From Leucothrix mucor (GTDB taxonomy: Bacteria > Pseudomonadota > Gammaproteobacteria > Thiotrichales > Thiotrichaceae), in the NCBI GenBank assembly GCA_015662325.1, contig DQUJ01000235.1, positions 1-6,901 of the forward strand: DNA of 6,901 nucleotides, written 5' to 3'. Below the pieces are notes generated by a model that ran no database searches, was not told where the DNA came from, and was given only the letters and a program-made list of their open reading frames with translations. Both the position numbers and the translations under genes were made by a program. Shown piece after piece: positions 1 to 6,565 of this stretch. How positions within the stretch are numbered: the first letter of the stretch is position 1; every line of letters begins with the position of its first letter.

Positions 1-1
1 G

Positions 2-82
2 GAAGCACAACGTAAACAAGCAGATGAAATGCTAAAGTGCATTGATGCTGCGCAAAAAGCGACTAAGTACCCCCCCCCCTAA
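2..82 (+). CDS. C-terminal tail of an unidentified protein (partial, 5' end outside the window)
   Basis: An open frame enters from the left edge and stops at the TAA at 80-82, giving 26 residues. They start EAQRKQADEM and end KYPPP; the first part is charged and helix-prone, and the three final prolines are encoded by a C homopolymer. A strong intrinsic terminator begins 18 bp after the stop, which supports this being a real gene end. The stretch QRKQADEM resembles QRKAIEDM near the end of the small lipoprotein at 432-647, so the two could be distant tandem paralogues. That is inference from about ten residues of low-complexity helix. No function can be assigned from this fragment. Confidence 0.6.
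   Translation, partial: EAQRKQADEMLKCIDAAQKATKYPPP
70..79. repeat. Poly-C homopolymer (10 C) at the 3' end of a coding frame
   Basis: Ten consecutive C residues encode the last base of a Tyr codon plus three Pro codons just before the stop. Such a tract is prone to polymerase slippage and also to sequencing error. Loss of one C would shift the frame and add about 52 codons, ending at the stop just before position 240 and reading through the terminator hairpin. Gain of one C would add only five residues (LRKIS) before a TAG at 94-96. Confidence 0.7.
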
Positions 83-100
83 GGAAAATTTCTTAGTATT

Positions 101-132
101 AAAAATACCCGCTTCAGAGCGGGTATTTTTTT
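101..132 (+). terminator. Rho-independent terminator of the upstream gene
   Basis: A perfect 13-bp stem (101-113 with 118-130) closes a four-base TCAG loop. Its GC core, ACCCGCT/AGCGGGT, is followed by an unbroken run of seven T (126-132). It lies 18 bp after the stop codon at 80-82. The A-run on the left side of the stem means it could also work to some extent on the minus strand, but no minus-strand gene ends here. Confidence 0.93.
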
Positions 133-210
133 GCCTGACCGTTCTTCAGCTTATGCTTGACACACTCAATATTTGCCATATGCAATTTTCATACCACCAA
201 TCAGAAAACG

Positions 211-240
211 TTAAATATTTTTCTTTGCTCATGCTATAAT
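211..240 (+). promoter_or_regulatory. Extended -10 sigma70-type promoter for the small lipoprotein gene
   Basis: TATAAT (235-240) is a perfect -10 hexamer preceded by TGC (232-234), making a consensus extended -10. A weak -35, TTAAAT (211-216), sits 18 bp upstream and matches the consensus at three of six bases. Transcription would start near 247, practically at the left end of the palindromic element at 249. The leader of the lipoprotein mRNA would then be about 185 nt, most of it the element. A perfect TTGACA at 157-162 lies further upstream but has only a poor -10 partner (TATGCA, 179-184, 16-bp spacer). Confidence 0.6.
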
Positions 241-248
241 TAATATTA

Positions 249-408
249 AGAGACCTTTTGCACGAAAGCATGGCGAGAGTAAAAATAGCGTAATTTCCCG
301 ATGTTATTAAAAATGAGGGTAATAGCAGGGCTATTGACCGAGTTTTTAAGGAAATCAGGGAGAATTTAAGCATTTTTAATCCGTCATATCTCTCGTGCAA
401 AGGTCTCT
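249..408. mobile_element. Non-autonomous fold-back MITE, about 160 bp, with terminal inverted repeats
   Basis: The ends are inverted repeats: AGAGACCTTTTGCACGA (249-265) and TCGTGCAAAGGTCTCT (393-408). They match perfectly apart from one extra T in the left copy. The symmetry continues inwards: the left half and the reverse complement of the right half share GCACGA, TAAAAAT, a CCC-GAT block, TTAAAAA and a final AATAGC. They meet at a central hairpin AATAGC-AGG-GCTATT (321-335) whose centre coincides with the midpoint of the element. By eye about three quarters of positions pair with small gaps. There is no transposase or credible ORF. From memory the GAGACCTTTGCA-type end resembles ends of IS5-like elements, so a related transposase in the genome may mobilise it; this was not verified. 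I find no clean target-site duplication (left flank ATTA, right flank ATTT), so the insertion may be old or the true ends may differ by a base. Confidence 0.72.
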
Positions 409-431
409 ATTTATAACAATTGGGAATATAT

Positions 432-647
432 ATGAAAAAATTAAGTCTTATTACAAACACCCTACTACTAGCAACAATCGCTCTTACTGGCTGTGGCGGA
501 GAAGAAGCACCTAAAGCTAAAGTAGCAGGAACAAATAACGTACTGTCGCATCAAATAGAGGCGCTGAATAAAGCCAAAGACCTAGAAAAGCAACTGAATG
601 AATCAGCAGAGAAACAGCGTAAAGCAATTGAAGACATGACCAAATAA
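432..647 (+). CDS. Small outer-membrane lipoprotein with a C-terminal helix
   Basis: The protein has 71 residues. It begins with a typical lipoprotein signal peptide: MKK, a hydrophobic stretch at about residues 7-18, then lipobox LTGC with the lipidated cysteine at position 21. Gly follows the Cys rather than Asp, which under the Lol rule favours outer-membrane sorting. The mature part is a short charged linker and then a predicted amphipathic helix rich in Lys, Glu, Ala and Gln (about 42-70, ending in RKAIEDMTK). I chose ATG 432 because MKK starts the signal peptide directly; the in-frame TTG at 420 would add four unneeded residues. The ribosome site is weak (GGGA at 422-425). Comparable small proteins ending in an ALxKAKxxE...QRxxIE helix occur in proteobacteria without known function, as I recall. 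The mRNA leader would carry the palindromic element at 249-408. The stop lies 7 bp from the stop of the convergent downstream gene, with no terminator between. Confidence 0.85.
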   Translation: MKKLSLITNTLLLATIALTGCGGEEAPKAKVAGTNNVLSHQIEALNKAKDLEKQLNESAEKQRKAIEDMTK

Positions 648-654
648 ATAGATC

Positions 655-2721
655 TTACAATTGTAACTTGCTCACAATCAAATCCCCTTCTATTGGGGGG
701 TGACAGGTCATACCTTCGCAAATATAAGCAACCCCATCATCACCCACTGGTTTTTTATCGTTTAAGGCAGTGGGCAAGTTTTGTTCATCCGAAGGAATAA
801 AATAGCATTGCCGACGTGGGCTAAACGTTTGATTAATCTTGGTTTTCAATAATTCCAGCACAGTATTATCGCCACGAATAATCACCGTTTGTGGTGGGTT
901 CAAATATTCTTCCAGCCCTTTTAGCAAAGTACAGTGTGCGCTTGGCGCTTGATTTAACCCTGTTGAAGCATTCTTTAATGCACGCTCCGAAGCATCTAAA
1001 TAGTTAGTTTCGCCCAGCAAATAACCCAAACGAGCCAATGCAAATACTGCCACACCATTGCCATTGGGTATCGCATCATCCGCATAGGTTTTAGGACGCT
1101 GAATCAGTTGCTCATGATCATGTGAGACAAACCAAAAACCGCCGTTTTCTTTATCCTCGAACTGTTCTAATAATGTATCGGCAATCTGTACTGCAAAGTC
1201 TATATCTGCTTTTCGCCAACGCACCTGTAGCAATTCCAACAAAGCATCGAGCAGAAAAGCATAGTCATCCAGATACGCATTCAGGTGAGCTTTACCGTTT
1301 TTGTAGGTAGCCAATAAACGATCTGATTTCCACAGCGTCTGCTTGATAAAATCAACCGCGCGGGTTGCAGAGTCAGCATAGTCTTGTTGATTTAAATAAC
1401 GTGCTGACATCGCCATACCGCGAATCATTAAGGCATTCCAAGACGTAAGAATTTTATCATCACGATCGGGCCAAATACGTTGATTGCGAACGGTCTGCAA
1501 TTTTTCTTTTGCTGAATCTATCAAAGCAGTTAAAGCATCATGTGATCGATTAAATTCCTCTGCTAATTCTGCCATCGTGACATAAACATGCAGATGCCAA
1601 TTTCCTTCAAAATTGGCTTTTTTATCCAAACCAAAACGGCGTGAAAACACCGCATATTCTTGTTCACTTAAATACTTTTTAACTTCTTTAGGCTTCCAAA
1701 CATAAAACAAGCCTTCATAGGCGTGACCCTTTGCATCTTTAGAATCAGCATCATAGCTAGAATAATAACCACCCTGCCCTTCACTCAAGTCAGATTGCAT
1801 TTCGTGCATCACCCATTGCGCGATTTCGTGACAGGTGCGTTCAAATAATGGATTAAGTTTTAGCGCATTAGCTTGTGCATATTCCGCAAGCAAACACCCG
1901 TTGTCGTATAACATCTTTTCAAAATGCGGAATCATCCAATCATTATCGGTTGAGTAACGACAAAACCCGCCACCCAGCTGATCATTCACACCACCACGTG
2001 CCATTTTTTCTAACGTAAACATTGCGATTGAAAGCGCTTTTTTATCAGTGGATTCACTTAATGAAGCGTGACGCAACAGCCTTTCAATAAATGGCGTATG
2101 CGGAAATTTAGGCGCAACACCAAAGCCACCTTGGGCGCTATCAAACTGCTGTTGTAATTCCATCCGAGCTTGATCAAGTGGCGCGCTACTTAAAGACATT
2201 ACTGTGCTTTTTGAGCGGTAAATATTACTTAAAGCATCGGCCAAAGAATCACTTTGTTTCTGAATATCATCTTTGCGTTCTTTAAATAAACCCGCCACCT
2301 GAAACAACAACTGCTTAAACGAAGGCATTTGATAACGCGGTTTATCAGGAAAGTACGTCCCACCAAAAAACGGCATTTGATCATCTGGCATTAAGAACAT
2401 CGTCAACGGCCAACCACCACTGCGCTGGGTTAACATTTGATGCGCGGTTTGATAAAGCTTATCAAGATCAGGGCGCTCTTCACGATCTACTTTTATATTA
2501 ATGAAATTCTGATTCATCAACACCGCAGTCTTATCATCTTCAAATGATTCATGCGCCATCACATGACACCAATGGCAGGCGGAATAACCGATGGATAACA
2601 AGATCGGCTTGTTTTGAGACTTAGCCAGTGCTAATGCGTCTTCCCCCCACGGATACCAATCGACAGGGTTATCTGCATGTTGCAAAAGGTAGGGACTCGT
2701 TTCTTGGGAGAGTTGATTCAT
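655..2721 (-). CDS. YyaL/SPATA20-family protein: DUF255 thioredoxin-like domain plus six-hairpin domain
   Basis: At 688 residues this is full length for the family. The N-terminal thioredoxin-like domain (about 1-165) opens with the hallmark [17 protein letters not shown] and carries a CHWC redox-type motif at 49-52, followed by VDREERPD (78-85), GGWPL (102-106) and FFGGTYFPD. The rest resembles a six-hairpin (alpha/alpha) glycosidase-like barrel, with the conserved [11 protein letters not shown] and HFEKMLYDN blocks around residues 240-275. The end, [13 protein letters not shown], is also typical. No signal peptide is visible, so a cytoplasmic location is expected. Proteins of this family are annotated as thioredoxin domain-containing, but their substrate and biochemical role are not established; glycosidase or epimerase activity would be a guess. 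The ATG at 2719-2721 matches the usual family start. No Shine-Dalgarno sequence precedes it, and a good -10 box lies only 8 nt upstream. It is divergent from the ArsJ-like transporter and convergent with the lipoprotein gene. Confidence 0.93.
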   Translation of the reverse strand: MNQLSQETSPYLLQHADNPVDWYPWGEDALALAKSQNKPILLSIGYSACHWCHVMAHESFEDDKTAVLMNQNFINIKVDREERPDLDKLYQTAHQMLTQRSGGWPLTMFLMPDDQMPFFGGTYFPDKPRYQMPSFKQLLFQVAGLFKERKDDIQKQSDSLADALSNIYRSKSTVMSLSSAPLDQARMELQQQFDSAQGGFGVAPKFPHTPFIERLLRHASLSESTDKKALSIAMFTLEKMARGGVNDQLGGGFCRYSTDNDWMIPHFEKMLYDNGCLLAEYAQANALKLNPLFERTCHEIAQWVMHEMQSDLSEGQGGYYSSYDADSKDAKGHAYEGLFYVWKPKEVKKYLSEQEYAVFSRRFGLDKKANFEGNWHLHVYVTMAELAEEFNRSHDALTALIDSAKEKLQTVRNQRIWPDRDDKILTSWNALMIRGMAMSARYLNQQDYADSATRAVDFIKQTLWKSDRLLATYKNGKAHLNAYLDDYAFLLDALLELLQVRWRKADIDFAVQIADTLLEQFEDKENGGFWFVSHDHEQLIQRPKTYADDAIPNGNGVAVFALARLGYLLGETNYLDASERALKNASTGLNQAPSAHCTLLKGLEEYLNPPQTVIIRGDNTVLELLKTKINQTFSPRRQCYFIPSDEQNLPTALNDKKPVGDDGVAYICEGMTCHPPIEGDLIVSKLQL

Positions 2722-2780
2722 ATTACTGTAGTATAACTCTGCTATCTTTTTCCAGCTATTAACCTTATTTGCTTACACAC
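2722..2780. promoter_or_regulatory. Short divergent intergenic region with a minus-strand -10 box
   Basis: These 59 bp must hold the promoters for both flanking genes. On the minus strand TATACT (complement of 2730-2735) is a near-consensus -10 only 8 nt from the ATG of the YyaL-like gene, with no good -35 at 16-18 bp. Transcription from it would start at or a few bases before the start codon. On the plus strand I see no convincing promoter and no Shine-Dalgarno sequence before the transporter ATG at 2781. TATTAA (2757-2762) is a possible but weak -10. No obvious ArsR-type operator is seen. Confidence 0.45.
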
Positions 2781-4001
2781 ATGCTACCAAGTACTAAAAA
2801 CTACGCCACCATCACCGCAGGTTATTGGGCTTTTACCCTAACCGACGGCGCAATTCGTATGTTGGTGGTATTGTATTTTCACTTGCTCGGTTACTCCCCT
2901 TTTGAAGTAGCGATGCTGTTTTTGTTTTATGAATTTTTCGGCATTATCACGAACCTAGTCGGCGGCTGGCTGGGCGCAAAACTTGGCTTAAACGTTACCA
3001 TGCATATTGGTATGGCGTTGCAAATTGTCGCATTGTTAATGCTGACGGTATCCGATTCTATGCTCTCGGTTGCCTATGTCATGTTTGCTCAAGCGCTATC
3101 AGGTATTGCCAAAGACTTAAATAAAATGTCGGCTAAAGCTGGGGTTAAAAGCCTTGTTTCCTCTACCAAAAACCAAGCAAAAAGCAATCCTAAATTATTT
3201 AAATGGGTAGCGGTTTTAACGGGTTCTAAAAATGCACTTAAAGGCGTTGGCTTCTTTTTAGGCGCATTTTTATTAGATATTAGCAGTTTTCGGAGTGCGC
3301 TTTTTATTCTCGCGGGCGGACTATGTATGGTCTTAATCAGTACCTATATTCTATTACCAAAAGAGATGGGGAAATCTAAAAACAAGCCTAAATTTACTCA
3401 AGTCTTCTCTAATGCCAAAGAAATAAATTGGTTATCTGCCGCTCGGTTTTTCTTGTTCGGTGCGCGTGACATTTGGTTTGTCGTTGCTCTGCCCGTCTTT
3501 TTGTATGATGTTTTAGGTTGGAGCTTCTCGCAGATTGGTAGTTTTATTGCGCTATGGATTATCGGCTATGGCATGGTGCAAGCATTTACCCCCCATTTAT
3601 TAGGTCAGCTATTAAATCAACGAAAAACAAACAAGCACCCACCCACTGGATTGACCGCGCAAATTCTCGCTTTTGTACTCGCCCTTGTGCCTGCGGGTAT
3701 TGCGATCTTACTCAACCAAGGATTCGATCCAAGCTACACCCTTGTCATCGGTTTACTTATCTTTGGGGTGATATTCGCCATTAACTCTGCCGTGCATTCT
3801 TACTTGATATTGGCCTATGCAGATCATGATAAAGTTGCCATGAACGTTGGTTTTTACTATATGGCAAATGCTGGCGGACGACTAACAGGCACAGTGCTGT
3901 CGGGCTTAGTTTATCAACAAATCGGGCTAGTGGGGTGTTTGTGGTTCTCTAGTGCTTTTGTAGTAATGGCTGGGGCTTTATCGCTTGCGCTTAAAGACTA
4001 A
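2781..4001 (+). CDS. arsJ: ArsJ-like MFS transporter (putative organoarsenical efflux permease)
   Basis: This 406-residue, very hydrophobic protein has the length and helix pattern of a major facilitator transporter of the inner membrane. Family-like blocks are YWAFTLTDGAIRML (15-28), YEFFGIITNLVGGWLGAKLG (50-69), KDLNKMSAK (111-119), TGSKNALKGVGFFLG (147-161) and ARFFLFGARDIWFVVALPV (221-239). These match my memory of ArsJ, which exports 1-arseno-3-phosphoglycerate so that a partner glyceraldehyde-3-phosphate dehydrogenase can detoxify arsenate. I placed the start at ATG 2781 rather than the in-frame TTG 2769, because homologues begin shortly before the NY-x-x-x-T-x-x-YW motif. There is no Shine-Dalgarno sequence. 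No dehydrogenase, arsR, arsC or other ars gene lies in the window, so the substrate is inferred from family only. A less specific MFS permease is the alternative. A large hairpin follows 17 bp after the stop. Confidence 0.8.
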   Translation: MLPSTKNYATITAGYWAFTLTDGAIRMLVVLYFHLLGYSPFEVAMLFLFYEFFGIITNLVGGWLGAKLGLNVTMHIGMALQIVALLMLTVSDSMLSVAYVMFAQALSGIAKDLNKMSAKAGVKSLVSSTKNQAKSNPKLFKWVAVLTGSKNALKGVGFFLGAFLLDISSFRSALFILAGGLCMVLISTYILLPKEMGKSKNKPKFTQVFSNAKEINWLSAARFFLFGARDIWFVVALPVFLYDVLGWSFSQIGSFIALWIIGYGMVQAFTPHLLGQLLNQRKTNKHPPTGLTAQILAFVLALVPAGIAILLNQGFDPSYTLVIGLLIFGVIFAINSAVHSYLILAYADHDKVAMNVGFYYMANAGGRLTGTVLSGLVYQQIGLVGCLWFSSAFVVMAGALSLALKD

Positions 4002-4017
4002 AACCTAGAATATTTTC

Positions 4018-4100
4018 TCCGCAGATTACGCCGATTTACGCAGATGAACAACCAGAACTAACAGCATTTTTAATCTGCGAAAATCGGCGTAATCTGTGGA
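4018..4100. repeat. Long intergenic inverted repeat, 28-bp arms, likely terminator hairpin of the transporter gene
   Basis: The left arm (4018-4045, starting TCCGCAGATTACGCCGATTT) and the right arm (4073-4100) are reverse complements at 26 of 28 positions. In plus-strand RNA one of the two mismatches becomes a G-U wobble, so 27 of 28 pairs can form around a 27-nt AT-rich loop. Each arm has internal quasi-repeats of CGCAGATT/CGCCGATTT. TTTTT follows the right arm (4101-4105), so on the plus strand it can end transcription of the MFS gene. The minus-strand side lacks a T-run. Similar CGCAGATTACGC-type intergenic palindromes are, as I recall, dispersed in many bacterial genomes, so this may be one copy of a REP-like family. 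It sits between two convergent genes. Confidence 0.85.
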
Positions 4101-4117
4101 TTTTTATGTTTAGTTTT

Positions 4118-6262
4118 TCAACTTGTTTTTTTACTCAGCTTTTTAATCGGTGATTTACTTACCTTCGCACGCCATGCAGACTCCTGAAACTTACCTTCAT
4201 GGAAATAAAACACCCGCTCTCCAATCATGATACTGCGGTCATTATAATTCCAGTACCAGTTCCTTTTATCGGACGAGGCTACTTCACCCAGATAATTAAT
4301 CTTTTTGCTAAGGCTATCCACTTCGAAACGTTGCAAACCATTCAATTGCTTTTCAGAATCTGCATTATAAGAATTAGCGGGCAGAAGAACACGCGTAATC
4401 CCGCTGTTGCCTACCTTGAGTGTTGTAAGCGCATGATGGTTATTGCTGACAGGTGTATTGGCAGAACTATCACCAATAATAACCTTGCTGATTTCTCTTG
4501 GGCGTGACGGATTTCGAATATCAAACAATGATAATTTCAAACCTGTTGTTTGCCCTACACGACCATCTTTTCGTATTTCTACCTCCTTACCGACGCCGAG
4601 CAATAAGCCATTATCAATGGGGTGTAAATAGTCCGAAAATCCCGGTATAACTAATTTACCTGCTACTTTCATTGAATGTGGGTTACGCATATCCACCACA
4701 TACAGCGGATCGGTTTGGCGGAATGTTACAAAATACGCATAGTCATCAAACAAACGTGCGCCGTATAAACGCTCACCTTTTTTGCCTAATGTTTGCGGAT
4801 AATAACGGTTGGGTAAGCGCGACAAAGTCAGCAACTTTTTTGCACCACCTTGTTGCTCTGCTAATGCCGTTAAAACGACAGGAGAACGCGTAGCGGGGTC
4901 GTTTGATTTATTTTTTTTATCTGCCGCATTCCAGTTATAAGTGACCACACGTAAATTACCACGTGCATCTTCATCGAGTTGGAACGTGCTCTTCTCATTC
5001 CAACCGAGACTGCCCAATACAACGCCTGATCCACGATAATCAAAATGCTTGCCTTTAATTGAAAACTTATGAATCAATGTTTTCGCACTGCGTAATGGAA
5101 AGCTATTTCTATCTAAGAAATTCTTGTTGTTTTTGTTGCTGCTGTTGCTCATGTTGTCATGAAAACTACTGCTCAAATACATGGATTTAGGCGACACATA
5201 AACCGTTTCTGGAGAGCCAAAGTAGCCAATACCGTTAAAGCTAAACCTTGGTGCATTAAGGTCTATCGCTACAATACTGGTTAATGAATAGGATTTAATA
5301 TCATCCATATTGAGATAAAATTTACCCGCATTAATAAGGCTATGCGTACCTGCCTTACCTATCTCCGAATAATGCGGTAATTGCTTGTCGATTCGCCATG
5401 CTTTAATGATATTAACGAGGCGTTTTTTCTCATTATCAAACTGTTGTTGCGTAATCGGTTGGCTACTTTCTATGGTTTTATTGGTGGGTGGCAACTTAAA
5501 CGAATAACTATTTAACACCACATACAGCTGATTACCAATACGTTTGGTACTTCGTGCCCTGCCTTCAAGATTGACCCTGCGAAAAACGCGCGGTTGAGAC
5601 TTGTTACGAATATCAATAAAAATCAATCGCGTATCACCGCCCCAGTTTCTACGCCTTACCTTGTTCTGAAACGTTTCTGTCACCACCACTAATTTCTGCT
5701 GAGATGCTAATAGATACAAGCCTTTAATATGTAGCCCTTTTTCAAATCCAACCGCGGCCACTTGATGCAGCTTCTTGCCCTGGTGCCCCTTACCTTGGTA
5801 AAGAGTATCGTAAATACGCAAACCATTGTTTTTACCGAAAGAACTAAGGCTAAATAAGTAACGCCCATCGGTCTTAACTAAATCTGCTTCATCAACCCCT
5901 TTTTCTCGCACATTAGTAGAAGATGCGCCTCGTGCAACGAACGCACGTCTTGGTGCAGAAGCAGCGAGGAGTGCATCTCCTCTCGGAGCAAAGCTCTTTT
6001 CCAAAGCATGAACATTAACAGCGTTTGAACTACCCGCCCGACCAGCGCCTACACTCACTTTGTAAGGCGCATTTTTTTTTATAATATTGGTAATGGTAAT
6101 CTGCTTGATTAGCGCATCTTGCACCAGCGTTTCGGCAGTTATTAGATCATAACCTTTGAGTAATGCATCGGATTGAGCGGGCGTTTTAGCTTGCGCTAAA
6201 GAATAGGGAAATAAAGTAAAAAACAGAATAAATACAGATATACGCTTAGTTAAATATTGCAT
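4118..6262 (-). CDS. Exported beta-propeller domain protein (Beta_propel / COG4880-like)
   Basis: The protein has 714 residues. The N-terminus is a Sec signal peptide: basic TKR, a hydrophobic core at about 8-22, and cleavage after AQA at residue 25. It lacks a lipobox, so a periplasmic or secreted location is expected. After a linker comes TNVREKGVDEADLVKTDG (116-133), the characteristic entry to the propeller domain distantly related to WD40 that fills the rest of the chain. Blade-like strands such as RLIFIDIRNKSQPRVFRRV, LYVVDMRNPHSMKVAGKL and LKLSLFDIRNPSRPREISK recur, as does the family block VIPGFSDYLHPIDNGLLLGVG. The tail is Lys-rich. Molecular function is unknown for this family; binding or scaffolding at the cell surface is a guess. 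The ATG at 6260-6262 has a ribosome site AAGGA 9 nt upstream (complement of 6272-6276), which supports the start. A short Ala/Arg-rich segment (residues about 90-115) looks inserted. It appears monocistronic: the next upstream gene ends 303 bp away. Confidence 0.88.
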   Translation of the reverse strand: MQYLTKRISVFILFFTLFPYSLAQAKTPAQSDALLKGYDLITAETLVQDALIKQITITNIIKKNAPYKVSVGAGRAGSSNAVNVHALEKSFAPRGDALLAASAPRRAFVARGASSTNVREKGVDEADLVKTDGRYLFSLSSFGKNNGLRIYDTLYQGKGHQGKKLHQVAAVGFEKGLHIKGLYLLASQQKLVVVTETFQNKVRRRNWGGDTRLIFIDIRNKSQPRVFRRVNLEGRARSTKRIGNQLYVVLNSYSFKLPPTNKTIESSQPITQQQFDNEKKRLVNIIKAWRIDKQLPHYSEIGKAGTHSLINAGKFYLNMDDIKSYSLTSIVAIDLNAPRFSFNGIGYFGSPETVYVSPKSMYLSSSFHDNMSNSSNKNNKNFLDRNSFPLRSAKTLIHKFSIKGKHFDYRGSGVVLGSLGWNEKSTFQLDEDARGNLRVVTYNWNAADKKNKSNDPATRSPVVLTALAEQQGGAKKLLTLSRLPNRYYPQTLGKKGERLYGARLFDDYAYFVTFRQTDPLYVVDMRNPHSMKVAGKLVIPGFSDYLHPIDNGLLLGVGKEVEIRKDGRVGQTTGLKLSLFDIRNPSRPREISKVIIGDSSANTPVSNNHHALTTLKVGNSGITRVLLPANSYNADSEKQLNGLQRFEVDSLSKKINYLGEVASSDKRNWYWNYNDRSIMIGERVFYFHEGKFQESAWRAKVSKSPIKKLSKKTS
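5918..5995 (-). other. Ala/Arg-rich, GC-richer coding segment within the beta-propeller gene
   Basis: Residues 90-115 of the beta-propeller protein (SFAPRGDALLAASAPRR, then AFVARGASS) are dominated by Ala, Arg and Ser. The DNA is more GC-rich than its surroundings and carries small inverted repeats, including GAGGAG-TGCAT-CTCCTC (about 5966-5982) and CGTGC-AACGAAC-GCACG (about 5931-5946). It lies in the linker between the signal peptide and the conserved propeller entry motif, where an insertion would be tolerated. It could be a small in-frame palindromic insertion or simply a variable linker. Confidence 0.35.
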
Positions 6263-6565
6263 GAACTATCATCCTTAAATAGTATTATTAAGGGATATCT
6301 GATTAAGTCGATCAGAATTATCGCAGAAAAAACTGTCGCTATTTTAGCAAGCTAAAAATAATTGGACTTGATCAGAGACCCCTTTAAGAGACCTAGCACG
6401 GAAAACACGCCAAACAAAAAGTACTTAGAAGACCTCTACTGTCTTTAAAAGACAAGTTATTTACATAAAAATTCAATAAATAGCACTTTTTCAATCAAAG
6501 TCGAATTAGAGTCCAACTAAATATCTTATCCTCATAGGCTCGTCACCGTGATGAATGTTTTCTTG
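6263..6565. other. 303-bp AT-rich intergenic region
   Basis: No ORF of note is seen on either strand. The region holds the minus-strand ribosome site of the beta-propeller gene (complement of 6272-6276) and small inverted repeats TTTTAGC-AA-GCTAAAA (6342-6357) and TGTCTTT-A-AAAGACA (6440-6454). Their loops are too short for typical terminators. AGAGACC occurs twice (6374-6380 and 6387-6393), the second as part of a MITE-end-like sequence. I see no clear terminator for the Fic-like gene and no strong promoter; weak -10 candidates on the minus strand lie around 6283-6292. Confidence 0.5.
6387..6401 (+). repeat. Solo sequence resembling the end of the MITE at 249-408
   Basis: TTAAGAGACCTAGCACGGAAA here compares with TTAAGAGACCTTTTGCACGAAA at the left end of the element at 249. 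Differences are a shortened T-run and one substitution inside GCACGA. No matching inverted partner (TCGTGC...GGTCTCT) is found within the following 150 bp. It could be a relic end of a deleted element or a chance match in AT-rich DNA. Confidence 0.3.

Noticed and set aside
42..239. Plus-strand 65-codon ORF starting with TTG
   Set aside because: It overlaps the real gene tail out of frame and then runs through the terminator hairpin. It only matters as the frame reached if one C is lost from the poly-C tract.
146..400. Minus-strand 84-codon ORF overlapping the MITE, considered as a transposase remnant
   Set aside because: It runs through both the element and unrelated flank, shows no DDE or helix-turn-helix motif, and arises from AT-rich palindromic DNA.
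246..411. Target-site duplication flanking the MITE
   Set aside because: Neither choice of element ends (249/408 or 250/407) gives identical 2-4 bp flanks, so no duplication is claimed.
655..666. Perfect 12-bp palindrome TTACAATTGTAA at the convergent gene ends
   Set aside because: It encodes the last residues and stop of the YyaL-like protein, has no loop or T-run, and is short enough to be coincidence.
1122..1310. Plus-strand 62-codon ORF
   Set aside because: It is antisense to the conserved YyaL-like coding region and has no family resemblance.
3554..3784. Plus-strand 76-codon ORF
   Set aside because: It is an out-of-frame shadow inside the MFS transporter gene.
4018..4100. Inverted repeat considered as a retron RNA or CRISPR-like repeat
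   Set aside because: There is no reverse transcriptase or cas gene nearby and no spacer-repeat periodicity; a terminator or REP-like palindrome explains it.
4199..4893. Three plus-strand ORFs of 62-102 codons
   Set aside because: They are shadows antisense to the well-supported beta-propeller gene, with no recognisable motifs or ribosome sites.
6440..6454. TGTCTTT-A-AAAGACA as a terminator for the Fic-like gene
   Set aside because: The loop would be one base, the stem is AT-rich, no T-run follows on the minus strand, and it lies more than 100 bp past the stop.
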